NCBI RefSeq assembly: GCF_001750685.1
Contig: NZ_CP017269.1
Coordinates: 4,567,416 to 4,631,415, forward strand
Length of the DNA: 64,000 nt
Direction of reading: 5' to 3'
Source of the DNA: Geosporobacter ferrireducens
GTDB lineage: Bacteria > Bacillota > Clostridia > Peptostreptococcales > Thermotaleaceae
How positions within the stretch are numbered: the first letter of the stretch is position 1; each line of letters begins with the position of its first letter. Below the pieces are notes generated by a model. It was given only the letters and a program-made list of their open reading frames with translations, was not told where the DNA came from and made no database searches. Both the position numbers and the translations under genes were made by a program. Positions 1-10,713 of the stretch are shown here, piece after piece.

Positions 1-34
1 TCCTCTATTGAAATTTCTCAGTAGAGGATTTTTT
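1..34 (+). terminator. Rho-independent terminator of an upstream gene
   Basis: A 10-bp stem (TCCTCTATTG at 1-10 pairing with CAGTAGAGGA at 19-28, one G-T pair) closes an 8-base loop and runs into six T residues at 29-34. It ends a rightward gene that lies outside the window. Confidence 0.8.
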
Positions 35-219
35 ATGCAATAACTGCTTAAGTGTTGTGCCTGGCATCATAAATTTCAATGAATATCAACAGAAAATAAA
101 GGTGTGACGTGAAAGGGGAGGTGCCTTTTTGCATACACTTAAGGAGCATGATGGTACTTCTTTGAAAATAGAACTCTTCCCATTTTAATTATAACATATA
201 GAAAATTGCAAATATAGAC

Positions 220-248
220 TATTTGTTCTCATTTGCTAGTGCTATAAT
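220..248 (+). promoter_or_regulatory. Promoter of the rph leader and rph
   Basis: A perfect -10 hexamer TATAAT (243-248) is preceded by TGC, giving an extended -10 element. The -35 hexamer TATTTG at 17-bp spacing is weak. Transcription should start near 255, about 90 bases before rph, so the mRNA includes the leader peptide at 288-347. The rest of 35-219 shows no gene; no actinobacterial rifamycin-associated element was recognised in it. Confidence 0.6.
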
Positions 249-287
249 GCAATAGTATATTAATGAGATTTGCTGGAGAGGATTATT

Positions 288-2959
<2,672 letters not shown>

Positions 2960-3192
2960 CGGGGAAGATGTTGTCTTTCTCCTGGAGAGCTAAATAGAAA
3001 TCATAAGCTAGGAAGGCTGCCCAATCAGGGTCGCTTTCCTAGAGGGAAAAAAGTAATTACATGAGTCAATTTCATAATGTTGTCAAATAGCTAAAGATTA
3101 GTTTTTTAGAATTTCACATCGGGAAAATTCAAGAAGCAATATGTTTAGATTTGTTCAATCGGTCTAAAGCCCATTTACAAAGATTTTTATGA

Positions 3193-3221
3193 TTGATTTT
3201 AAACTTAAAAAAGTATATAAT
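3193..3221 (+). promoter_or_regulatory. Promoter of the SDR gene
   Basis: TTGATT (3193-3198) and TATAAT (3216-3221) are separated by exactly 17 bases. The start site near 3228 would give a leader of about 128 bases before the SDR gene. Bases 2960-3190 between rph and this promoter hold no gene. They do contain a CTAGGAA/TTCCTAG hairpin at 3008-3042 that has no T-run. Confidence 0.7.
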
Positions 3222-3267
3222 GATTTCAAATAGAATTAATTATATAACGTAAGCGTTCACGTCAGCC

Positions 3268-3309
3268 AACGTACTATCTAACCTACTGGGTCGGAGAGTA
3301 CGTTTTTTT
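3268..3309 (+). terminator. Terminator-like hairpin in the SDR leader
   Basis: AACGTACT (3268-3275) pairs perfectly with AGTACGTT (3297-3304) around a 21-base loop and is followed by seven T residues. It lies between the promoter and the start codon of the SDR gene, so it would stop most transcription unless an alternative fold forms. The upstream segment AACGTAAGCG (3246-3255) contains another copy of AACGTA that could compete. It matches no riboswitch class known to me. Confidence 0.5.
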
Positions 3310-3355
3310 GTTTCTCCATCCGGTATGAATGAATACTTTAAGGAGATGAGAAAAG

Positions 3356-4114
3356 ATGAAGAAGAAAATAGCTTTAGTAACTGGCGGAAGCCGTGGATTA
3401 GGCAAGAATACGGCTATTAAACTTGCTTTGAAAGGATTGGATGTAATTATTACCTACCATACTAAAAAAGATGAAGCTTCACAGGTGGTAGAAGAAATCA
3501 AAAAAGCCGGTGGCGAGGCAGCCGCTTTGCAATTAAATATAGGCGATGTAAGGTCTTTCGGCCCTTTCTTTGAGCAGGTTGCTGAAGTATTAAAAGTAGT
3601 CTTTAACACGGACTGTTTTGATTATTTAATTAACAACGCGGGCATTGGTATGAATATTCCTTTTATAGACACCACTGAAGAACAGTTTAACCAGCTGATG
3701 AATGTCCAATTCAAGGGCGTTTATTTCTTTACACAAAAAGCATTAAACTACCTCAATGATGGCGGAGGCATTATCAATATTTCAAGCAGATTAGCACAAG
3801 CCAGTATGCCGGGATATTCCGCATATGCGTCCATGAAAGGGGCTATTGAAACGCTTACACGATACCAAGCTAAAGAACTAAGTTCAAGAGGTATTAAAGT
3901 AAATACCGTGGCTCCAGGGCCCATTGCCACCGATTTTGCAGGTGGTATTATCAGAGACAATGCTCAGTATAATGCTAATATAAAAGCAGCTACGGCACTT
4001 GGACGCGTAGGAGAGCCGGATGATATTGGAGGAGTGGTCGCATTTCTTTGCACGGAAGACGCCCGCTGGATTACTGCGCAGCGAATAGAAGTATCTGGTG
4101 GAATGAACCTATAG
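3356..4114 (+). CDS. SDR-family oxidoreductase
   Basis: This is a 252-residue classical short-chain dehydrogenase/reductase, a soluble NAD(P)-dependent enzyme. The cofactor motif TGGSRGLG lies at residues 9-16 and NNAG near residue 93. The catalytic serine is in NISSRL near 143, and the YASMK tyrosine-lysine pair is near 157-161. The ending VSGGMNL is usual for FabG-like members. The start has AAGGAGATGAG upstream. The gene is alone behind a promoter and a terminator-like leader, and no neighbour points to a substrate. A FabG-type beta-ketoacyl reductase is possible, but nothing ties it to fatty-acid genes. Confidence 0.85.
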   Translation: MKKKIALVTGGSRGLGKNTAIKLALKGLDVIITYHTKKDEASQVVEEIKKAGGEAAALQLNIGDVRSFGPFFEQVAEVLKVVFNTDCFDYLINNAGIGMNIPFIDTTEEQFNQLMNVQFKGVYFFTQKALNYLNDGGGIINISSRLAQASMPGYSAYASMKGAIETLTRYQAKELSSRGIKVNTVAPGPIATDFAGGIIRDNAQYNANIKAATALGRVGEPDDIGGVVAFLCTEDARWITAQRIEVSGGMNL

Positions 4115-4253
4115 AGTCAAAAGTTGTCCAGACAATATTATACTGCTCCACTCCCACAACAAGTGGATCAAAATATACCTGACATAAGGAAATAGAAAAC
4201 CTGAAAGAAGCAAAAAGTGACTCAAAGTTTTCTTCAGAGCCCAAGTAAAGCTA

Positions 4254-5120
4254 AGGGACGGTTCTCTTGCTTCTTTACTTTATGTTAAAATATAGAAAAA
4301 ATATAGGTGGGGATCAAATATGCCACGTCAAGCAAGAGAAAAAAGTAAGAGTGGAGTATATCATATAATGATTAGGGGTGCTAATAGACAAGAGATTTTT
4401 CATGATGAAGAAGATCGGTCAAGATTTTTAGAGATCCTTAATAGATTTAAGATTAAAGCAAAGATAAAAGCGTTAGGCTGGTGCCTTATGGATAATCACA
4501 TACACCTACTATTGAGTGAAGGTACCGAGGAACTTGCAATAACTATGAAACGCATAGGAGTAAGCTATGTATGGTATTACAACAATAAATACAAAACAAC
4601 AGGGCATCTGTATCAAGATAGGTACAAAAGTGAAAATGTAGAAACAGACGAATATCTTTTAACTGTAATTAGATATATACATCAAAATCCTGTAAAATCA
4701 GAAAAAGTGAAGAAAATTGAGGAATGGAAGTGGAGTAGTTGTCTTGGATATTATGGGAAAGCTATATACCCAGAAGGATTGCTAGATAGTAAATTAATTT
4801 TGGACATGTTTTCAGAAGATAAAGGCATAGCAATAGCTAAATTTCGAAAGTTTAATGAACAAATAAACAATGATAGCTGCCTGGATAACACTAGTGATGA
4901 GAAAGTAAGATTATCAGATGAAGAGGCGAGGGAAGAAATAGGCAAAATAATTGGGAAAATGGAAATGGCTCAATTAAAGAGCTTTCCGAAGTTAAAAAGG
5001 GATGAACTAATCAGAAAGGTAAAAAGAATAGAAGGAATTTCGCAGAGACAGGCTGCAAGGATTTTAGGGATTTCACCTAATCTGATATTTAAAGCATAAT
5101 GGAAGCGTGGAACCGTCCCT
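4254..5120 (+). mobile_element. REP-associated transposase element with inverted ends
   Basis: An 11-bp perfect inverted repeat, AGGGACGGTTC at 4254-4264 and GAACCGTCCCT at 5110-5120, brackets the transposase gene. The similarity continues imperfectly inward (GCTTC against GAAGC). The same GGGACGG/CCGTCCC core recurs near 25404, 37054, 37169 and 37638. This is the pattern of a RAYT transposase and the short palindromes it mobilises. Bases 4115-4253 before it contain no gene. Confidence 0.7.
4320..5099 (+). CDS. REP-associated tyrosine transposase (Y1_Tnp/RAYT)
   Basis: This 259-residue protein has the N-terminus MPRQAREKSKSGVYHIMIRG and the HUH-type catalytic motif MDNHIHLLL near residues 57-65. 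The catalytic tyrosine lies further on, in the region around GHLYQDRYKSE and YIHQNPVK (about residues 98-125). RAYT enzymes nick and join single-stranded DNA at short palindromic REP sequences. The C-terminal 60 residues end in a helix-turn-helix-like SQRQAARILGISPNLIFKA, as found in Firmicute RAYTs with a DNA-binding tail. It lies inside an 11-bp inverted repeat. The gene appears intact, unlike the broken copies near 25.4 kb. Confidence 0.85.
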   Translation: MPRQAREKSKSGVYHIMIRGANRQEIFHDEEDRSRFLEILNRFKIKAKIKALGWCLMDNHIHLLLSEGTEELAITMKRIGVSYVWYYNNKYKTTGHLYQDRYKSENVETDEYLLTVIRYIHQNPVKSEKVKKIEEWKWSSCLGYYGKAIYPEGLLDSKLILDMFSEDKGIAIAKFRKFNEQINNDSCLDNTSDEKVRLSDEEAREEIGKIIGKMEMAQLKSFPKLKRDELIRKVKRIEGISQRQAARILGISPNLIFKA

Positions 5121-5127
5121 GCGCTTC

Positions 5128-5226
5128 GATGAAATGGAAGTAGAAAACTTTGATATTGCTATTTATGATGATAGTTTACCACTGTTAACGCTAATTGAGT
5201 TTGTAAGGACACAGAAGGAGGGATGA
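5128..5226 (+). pseudogene. Possible C-terminal remnant of an unidentified gene
   Basis: An open frame starts right after the transposase element, reads DEMEVENFDIAIYDDSLPL and onward, and ends at a TGA (5224-5226) two bases before the response-regulator start. Its last codons contain that gene's AGAAGGAGGG ribosome site. The placement suggests the tail of an operon gene whose front was lost when the element inserted. The protein is not recognised, and the frame could also be chance. Confidence 0.3.
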
Positions 5227-5227
5227 G

Positions 5228-5902
5228 ATGAATAAAATACTGGTCGTTGAAGATGAAGATATATTACGCGAAGTAATAATAGATTATCTGATTGAAGATG
5301 GATATCAGGTGTTAGAGGCTGCAGATGGAGAAAAGGCTTTGGAGCTGTTTCAAGCCAATTCTGTTGATTTGGTTATACTAGATATTGTTCTGCCAAAGGT
5401 TGACGGCTGGTCAGTATGCCGCAGGATACGAAAAAGTTCCAGTATCCCTATCATTATTTTGACTGCCCGTTCAGATGAGGATGATTCTCTCCTGGGATAT
5501 GAGCTGGGAGCGGATGATTATCTGATTAAACCATATAGTCCCCGGGTTCTAATGATAAAGGTGAAACGATTTCTTGAAAAATACTCAGGTACAATGGACG
5601 GAATGCTGATATCATCTGGTGGTATTGCATTAAATATGGGATCAAGACTTGTTACTGTAGATGGCAATACTATAAATTTGACTCATACAGAATTTGAAAT
5701 TCTCTCTTGCTTAATGCAAAATAAAGGGATTGTAATTACCAGAGAACAATTAATCGCTAAAATATGGGGTTATGATTTTTATGGTGATGAAAAGACAGTG
5801 AACAGCCATATCAGAAATCTGCGTGCCAAGCTGGGCCGAAAAGGCAGCTGTATTGTTACGGTTATTCGTACGGGATATAAATTTGAAGAGGAAAAGCTAT
5901 GA
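5228..5902 (+). CDS. OmpR-family response regulator
   Basis: The 224-residue protein has an N-terminal receiver domain (residues 3-115) with the acidic pair E8-D9, phospho-acceptor D52 in LVILDIVLPKVDGW, and the conserved lysine in YLIKPYSPR. A C-terminal winged-helix domain (about 128-222) shows LTHTEFEILSCLM and VNSHIRNLRAKLG. It should bind DNA as a phosphorylated dimer. The ribosome site is AGAAGGAGGG. Its stop overlaps the start of the histidine kinase by four bases, so the two are translated together. Its targets are unknown; the exopolysaccharide acetylation genes just downstream are candidates by position only. Confidence 0.9.
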   Translation: MNKILVVEDEDILREVIIDYLIEDGYQVLEAADGEKALELFQANSVDLVILDIVLPKVDGWSVCRRIRKSSSIPIIILTARSDEDDSLLGYELGADDYLIKPYSPRVLMIKVKRFLEKYSGTMDGMLISSGGIALNMGSRLVTVDGNTINLTHTEFEILSCLMQNKGIVITREQLIAKIWGYDFYGDEKTVNSHIRNLRAKLGRKGSCIVTVIRTGYKFEEEKL

Positions 5903-7635
5903 AAAAAAGTATTGTTTTTAAATGGTTTGTGCTGACAGCTCTGTTGTTTTCTACGATGTTTTTATTCATTGGAATTACACAAAATTACTTTTTCGAGAAA
6001 TATTATATTGATAAAAAATCGGATACGCTCAAAACCTATATGAATGAGTACTTAAGCTTAGCAGAGAAAGTAGGAGCGGAAACGGCATCGGGAAAACTAT
6101 ATAAGAATAACCATATCTGGATTACAAAGCTGGATGAATATGGACGTATCTGCGATGTCAATGATTATTATATCGAAGTGCTATTGAAAAATGATGCTCA
6201 GAGGGATTTACGAATTCCAATGTACTCCTTTGAAGGACAATTTTCATCTGATGTACTTTCTTCATTAAGGGTCGGCGATGAGGTGATCATTGATGTAGTA
6301 AATATAGCAGATGAAAGGATACCATATCTAATACAGACCGGTTCAACAGGAGTTGTGAATCTAAACATTGCAAACAAGCTGCACGGTCCTAATGCAGATG
6401 AAGCTTATAGTCACATTAGCACCGGCCTGCTGAGGGGAAGGATAACAAAAGCCGTATTTCCGGAGCGAAGGGAGTATATTTCGTTTCCTTATCAGGAAGG
6501 TTATTTTTTGGAACAGGTAAAAGAATTTCAATTTAGTCTGCTGGCTGATAATGCAAAGCATCTTCAGCGTACAGAAGAGCTTAGTATAACGGCAAATTTT
6601 GCTCAATATAAAATAATCATTGAACCGGTTGTCGAAAATGGGGTAAGGGGATATATTTTTGCCATGACCTCCCTTCAGCCGATAGATGAAGCAATATCGG
6701 TTATACGGCAATTCTATCCTTATTTTTTTGGCTTTACCCTTCTCTGTGTTATATTTTTAGCCTTTATTTTTTCAAAGTGGCTGGCGAAGCCGCTGTTATC
6801 CATCAACAATATCACCGGGAAAATAGCAAACTTGGATTTTACGGAAAAGCTGCCGGTGCATTCAGATGATGAAATTGGACAGCTATCCCAAAATATTAAT
6901 AACCTGTCCAACCAGATGGAAACATATATTGGTCAGCTAAAACAGGACCTGGATAAAGAGAGAAAATTGGAAACCATACGAAAGGAATTTATTGCAGGGG
7001 TATCACATGAGCTGAAAACGCCTCTTGCTGTTATGAAAAGCTGTCTGTCTATTTTAAAAGATGGGATCGCAGCTGAAAAACGAGAACATTACTTTCAGGC
7101 AATGGAAGACGAGATACAGCGGACGGACTTGCTGGTTGTTAATATGCTGGATTTGGCTAAGTTTGAATCTGGCACCTATAAGCCTGAAATGGCGCCTTTT
7201 GAAATAGATAAAGTCATTACTGAAGTATGCAGGTCGCTGGCTGAGGAAATACGGAAGAAAAATCTTACCCTCACATTAAGACTCTCTTCACAGTTGGTGA
7301 TAGGACATAAAGGTCTGATTAGTCGAGTAATTACTAATTTTCTCAGTAATGCAATCCGGCATACTGAGAAAGGCCATGAAATCTCAATTACAGTAAGCGC
7401 CAATGGACAGACGGTGGAGGTTAGTATTGAAAATCAAGGGGACCAGATATCAGAGGAAGACAGAAAAAAGATATGGAACCAATTCTATCGTGTGGAGGCA
7501 CGGAACTCCAAAGCAGGTACAGGCCTTGGCCTTGCCATTTCCAAGGAAATACTGGAGCTTCATCATGCAATTTATGGTGTAGAAAATACAAAAGATGGCG
7601 TCCGCTTTTTCTTTTCACTACCAGTACAACCATAA
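5899..7635 (+). CDS. Membrane sensor histidine kinase
   Basis: This 578-residue kinase is the partner of the preceding regulator (ATGA overlap). A first membrane segment lies at about residues 9-28, and an extracellular sensor region of about 240 residues follows. A second membrane segment (about 272-292) leads into a HAMP linker. The phospho-accepting histidine is in GVSHELKTPL near residue 370. The ATPase domain shows the N box NFLSNAIRHTEKG near 479 and the G box GTGLGLAIS near 539. The sensor region is not a recognised domain. A terminator follows at 7656-7687, which separates this pair from the acetylation genes. Confidence 0.9.
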   Translation: MKKSIVFKWFVLTALLFSTMFLFIGITQNYFFEKYYIDKKSDTLKTYMNEYLSLAEKVGAETASGKLYKNNHIWITKLDEYGRICDVNDYYIEVLLKNDAQRDLRIPMYSFEGQFSSDVLSSLRVGDEVIIDVVNIADERIPYLIQTGSTGVVNLNIANKLHGPNADEAYSHISTGLLRGRITKAVFPERREYISFPYQEGYFLEQVKEFQFSLLADNAKHLQRTEELSITANFAQYKIIIEPVVENGVRGYIFAMTSLQPIDEAISVIRQFYPYFFGFTLLCVIFLAFIFSKWLAKPLLSINNITGKIANLDFTEKLPVHSDDEIGQLSQNINNLSNQMETYIGQLKQDLDKERKLETIRKEFIAGVSHELKTPLAVMKSCLSILKDGIAAEKREHYFQAMEDEIQRTDLLVVNMLDLAKFESGTYKPEMAPFEIDKVITEVCRSLAEEIRKKNLTLTLRLSSQLVIGHKGLISRVITNFLSNAIRHTEKGHEISITVSANGQTVEVSIENQGDQISEEDRKKIWNQFYRVEARNSKAGTGLGLAISKEILELHHAIYGVENTKDGVRFFFSLPVQP

Positions 7636-7655
7636 AGCATTGGATATATTTTCAC

Positions 7656-7687
7656 AGCTATGAAGGATTCTTCATGGCTTTTATTTT
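7656..7687 (+). terminator. Terminator after the two-component system
   Basis: AGCTATGAAG (7656-7665) pairs with CTTCATGGCT (7670-7679, one G-T pair) around a GATT tetraloop, followed by TTTATTTT. A weak promoter, TTGCAA (7686-7691) and TAATAT (7708-7713) 16 bases apart, may start the next operon. Confidence 0.7.
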
Positions 7688-7795
7688 GCAAAAAATTAGA
7701 ACGAAAATAATATCCGAACTTTATCTCATCTGCACCTCGTCTGCATTTTGCTGCTGTAATATCTGTGTATCAAATAAAGAAAAGAGGTATTTTTT

Positions 7796-8401
7796 ATGAA
7801 AAAATTAGTGATTAGCTTTCTGATAGGCTTAATGTTGGTTAGTGTAACTGCCTGCGGAAATAAAACGGCAGAAAAGGATGTTAAAGTTGAGTTCCAAAGC
7901 AGTGTATTTATGGGAGATTCCATTACTGAAGGCTTTGTTTTCAATGAAATCCTGCCGAGAGAAGCTGTAATAGCCGGGGCAGGAGCAACAGCCGGTTTTT
8001 CCTATGATGACATGGATGCTTTGGTTGAAAAGAAACCGGATAAGGTCTTTATCATGTTGGGATCATGCGACCTTCTCATGCCGGTGGATGACCCCAAGGA
8101 GTTATTCAGAAATGATTTAACGAAGCTAGTAAACAAGATTAAGGGAGAGCTGCCGGACAGTAAAATATACCTCCAGTCTATTACACCTGTAATGCAGGAT
8201 GCGTTAAAAGCGGAGCCTCGTTATAAGGGAATAGAGGAATATAACGAGGTTTTGAAGGAATTAGCCGATGAATTGTCAGTTAATTATGTAGACATAGGTA
8301 CATTGGCACAGGAAAACCCGGATTTATATGCTGAAGATGGTATTCATTTCAAAAAGGAGTTTTATCAGCTGTGGCTGCAGAAGCTTTCTAAATTAATGTA
8401 G
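7796..8401 (+). CDS. SGNH/GDSL-hydrolase-like lipoprotein
   Basis: This 201-residue protein starts with a lipoprotein signal peptide (lipobox VTAC, cysteine near residue 20). The mature part is an SGNH fold. Block I is MGDSIT near residue 42, a GAGATAG segment is in the glycine block position, MLGSCDL stands where block III usually has GxND, and DGIHF near the C-terminus supplies the Asp-His pair. Such proteins often transfer or remove O-acetyl groups on extracellular polysaccharides. Placement directly upstream of an AlgI-type MBOAT gene supports a role as the outer-surface partner in O-acetylation. The asparagine of block III appears to be missing, so the activity may differ from that of classical esterases. 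Confidence 0.75.
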   Translation: MKKLVISFLIGLMLVSVTACGNKTAEKDVKVEFQSSVFMGDSITEGFVFNEILPREAVIAGAGATAGFSYDDMDALVEKKPDKVFIMLGSCDLLMPVDDPKELFRNDLTKLVNKIKGELPDSKIYLQSITPVMQDALKAEPRYKGIEEYNEVLKELADELSVNYVDIGTLAQENPDLYAEDGIHFKKEFYQLWLQKLSKLM

Positions 8402-8414
8402 CGAAGGAGGTCAT

Positions 8415-9821
8415 ATGGTATTCAGCAGCTTGTTCTTCACATTTGCTTTTTTACCGGTAATAGTAATGTTGTATTATTTGTTGGGCAAGCGTTTCAAGAA
8501 TATTGTCCTGCTTACTGCAAGCCTGTTTTTCTATGCATGGGGAGAACCTATCTATGTGTTATTGATGTGCGGTTCCATAATCATTAATTACTGTGTAGGC
8601 ACTCTCTTAGGTAGAGATGATACCAGCAGACGAAAAAGGAAGCTTTTTTTTATAATAAGCCTGGTGTTCAATTTAGGCTGTCTCGCTTATTTCAAATACT
8701 TCGGCATGATCATAAGTACAATAGCATCCATCGGCGGTTGGGGCTTGAATGTGCGAACACCGGCACTTCCCATAGGAATTTCCTTCTATACCTTTCAGAT
8801 ACTATCCTATGTGATTGATGTATATAGAGGAAAAATAAAGCCCCAGAAAAGCCTCATTCTATGCGCTCTATATATAACTATGTTCCCTCAGCTGGTGGCT
8901 GGCCCTATTGTGAACTATGTAGACATTGAATCACAGTTGGCAGAAAGGAGCATAACCTTCAAAAAATTTAACTCCGGGCTTAGGAGATTTCTGCAGGGAC
9001 TGGCAAAAAAAGTGCTGCTTGCCAATCACATAGGCCTGCTATGGTCCGAAGTAAAAGCTATGCCCAATAATGAAATTTCAGTACTCATGGCATGGGCCGG
9101 GATTATAGCCTTTTCATTGCAGATTTACTTCGATTTTAGCGGTTATTCAGATATGGCCATCGGATTGGGAAAAATGTTTGGATTTCGATTCAAGGAAAAC
9201 TTCAAATATCCATATATTTCTCAAAGCATCTCGGAATTTTGGCGGAGGTGGCATATATCCCTCGGCTCATGGTTTAAGGAATATGTATATATTCCTCTTG
9301 GAGGGAGCCGTGTAGGTAATTGGAAATTGATACGAAACCTGTTCATCGTATGGCTTCTTACAGGCTTTTGGCATGGTGCCAGCTGGAATTTTGCTTTATG
9401 GGGGCTTTATTTTGGAACTTTATTATTGAACGAAAAATTATATTTACAGAAAAGTATGCAAAGATGGCCAAAGGCTGTCCGGCATATATATTTGTTGCTG
9501 TTTGTTGTTATAGGCTGGGTATTTTTTGAATTTACCAATCTGAATGATATGTTGAATTTTTTGCGGGCTATGTTTGGAGCAGGGGATAATGCCTTAATTG
9601 ATAACCAGGGAATTATAAGGTTAAAAGCCAATGCCTTTCTTTATATTGTTTGTATCCTTTCAGCTACACCTTGGCCGAAGAAGCTGGCATTATTTTTTAA
9701 AAGAATTCATAGTAATTTTTACGGAATAGCAGCTAATGTATACTATTGTGCACTTATGTTTTTTTCAATGGCATATATGGTTGCTTCAACCTACAACCCA
9801 TTTATATATTTTCGATTTTAA
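8415..9821 (+). CDS. AlgI-type MBOAT O-acyltransferase
   Basis: The 468-residue protein is a polytopic membrane protein of the MBOAT family, closest in pattern to AlgI, DltB and PatA. These move acyl groups across the membrane for acetylation of exopolysaccharides or wall polymers. Visible motifs are FWRRWHISLGSWFKEYVYIPLGGSR near residues 275-300 and LTGFWHGASWNFALWG near 315-330, which carries the conserved active-site histidine. It starts 13 bases after the SGNH gene behind GAAGGAGG, and a DHHW-type gene follows. DltB is less likely, because no dltA, dltC or dltD lies nearby. Confidence 0.85.
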   Translation: MVFSSLFFTFAFLPVIVMLYYLLGKRFKNIVLLTASLFFYAWGEPIYVLLMCGSIIINYCVGTLLGRDDTSRRKRKLFFIISLVFNLGCLAYFKYFGMIISTIASIGGWGLNVRTPALPIGISFYTFQILSYVIDVYRGKIKPQKSLILCALYITMFPQLVAGPIVNYVDIESQLAERSITFKKFNSGLRRFLQGLAKKVLLANHIGLLWSEVKAMPNNEISVLMAWAGIIAFSLQIYFDFSGYSDMAIGLGKMFGFRFKENFKYPYISQSISEFWRRWHISLGSWFKEYVYIPLGGSRVGNWKLIRNLFIVWLLTGFWHGASWNFALWGLYFGTLLLNEKLYLQKSMQRWPKAVRHIYLLLFVVIGWVFFEFTNLNDMLNFLRAMFGAGDNALIDNQGIIRLKANAFLYIVCILSATPWPKKLALFFKRIHSNFYGIAANVYYCALMFFSMAYMVASTYNPFIYFRF

Positions 9822-9834
9822 CCAGGAGGTGGCT

Positions 9835-10122
9835 ATGGGAATATATGATAAAAAAAACTATGCTATTATAAAGAATGTGTTGGGTATGCTTCCCTTCATA
9901 TTTATACTTGCTATGCTTATTTTACATCTGGCTCTACCGGACAAAACCTTTTCGAAAGAGGAACGACGTTATTTAGCACAATGGCCTGATTTCTATATTG
10001 AAAAAGTAATAAATGGCAGTTATGAGACTAAAGTTGAATCATATTTTTCTGATCAGTTCCCTTTTAGAAACTTTTGGGTTCATATCCAGGAAGTCTCCGA
10101 TCAAATTTTATTTAAAAGGTGA
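9835..10122 (+). pseudogene. Truncated DHHW/AlgX-like exopolysaccharide protein
   Basis: An ATG behind AGGAGGTGG begins a 95-residue frame with a membrane anchor (about residues 15-33). It is followed by FSKEERRYLAQWPDF and ESYFSDQFPFRNFWV, which is the start of the DHHW family. These proteins pair with AlgI-type acyltransferases and are normally close to 370-400 residues long. The frame stops at 10122, and what follows is unrelated sequence leading into a chemoreceptor remnant on the other strand. The missing three quarters were probably deleted, so this acetylation operon may not be functional. Confidence 0.7.
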
Positions 10123-10214
10123 TTTTTATTTTTAGAGGGTTTTGGGGCAATTTTTCAGAATGATATCCTGCCGCCAAGGCCCCACCAGGTTAAAACGGCA
10201 TCTTTTTTGTCTCC

Positions 10215-10637
10215 TTAGGGCATGTTATCGTCCGCATGTGATATCAGATTTACCATTTTAGTGGAGGCATCTGCTACACATTTTATCAATAGGGTGAAGG
10301 ATGTCTGCATTTTATTGATGGACTTTGCCAACATACCTATTTCATCCTTCATATTCAAATATATAGGAGAAACCTCTTTTGTAAAGTCTCCTGAGGCAAC
10401 TACCTCCAAGTGTTCCGCTGATAGTCTAAGAGGTCTGGATATGCGGCAAGCAAGTATGAAGGCTGTGCCGATGCTTAGGAGTATTAGCAATAGCGTAATG
10501 ATAGTAATAGTGGCTGTCAATCTTTTCAGATCTGCAAATACTTCTGACTTGGGAAGAGTCACAGCAATAGACCATCCTGTACCTGTTACAGGTGCATAAC
10601 CTAAGAATTTTGGTATTCGTGTTTTGATGCTTTTCAT
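10215..10637 (-). pseudogene. Methyl-accepting chemotaxis protein remnant
   Basis: Read leftwards, this piece encodes the end of a Cache sensor domain (GYAPVTGTGWSIAVTLPKSE), a membrane segment (ATITIITLLLILLSIGTAFI), and a HAMP domain (SRPLRLSAEHLEVVASGDF and onward). It stops soon after, at 10215. Both the sensor front and the whole cytoplasmic signalling hairpin are absent. The frame stays open upstream to 10757 through the terminator of the neighbouring gene, so the ATG at 10637 with GGGAGG upstream is not necessarily a real start. It faces the truncated DHHW gene across about 90 bases of unassignable DNA, so one deletion may have removed the ends of both. Confidence 0.7.
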
Positions 10638-10665
10638 AAAAAGGCCTCCCACACTAAAGAGCCAT

Positions 10666-10709
10666 AAAAAAGTACATCCGAAATTGTATCTGGCATCTTG
10701 GATGTACTT
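10666..10709 (-). terminator. Terminator of the YibE/F gene
   Basis: On the minus strand AAGTACATCC and GGATGTACTT (10700-10709 and 10670-10679) form a perfect 10-bp stem followed by a run of T residues (A residues at 10666-10671 on the plus strand). It sits just past the stop codon of the YibE/F gene. Confidence 0.8.
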
Positions 10710-10713
10710 CAGA

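Noticed and set aside
3008..3042. CTAGGAA/TTCCTAG hairpin as terminator of rph
   Set aside because: No T-run follows on the plus strand, so it was mentioned only as a hairpin.
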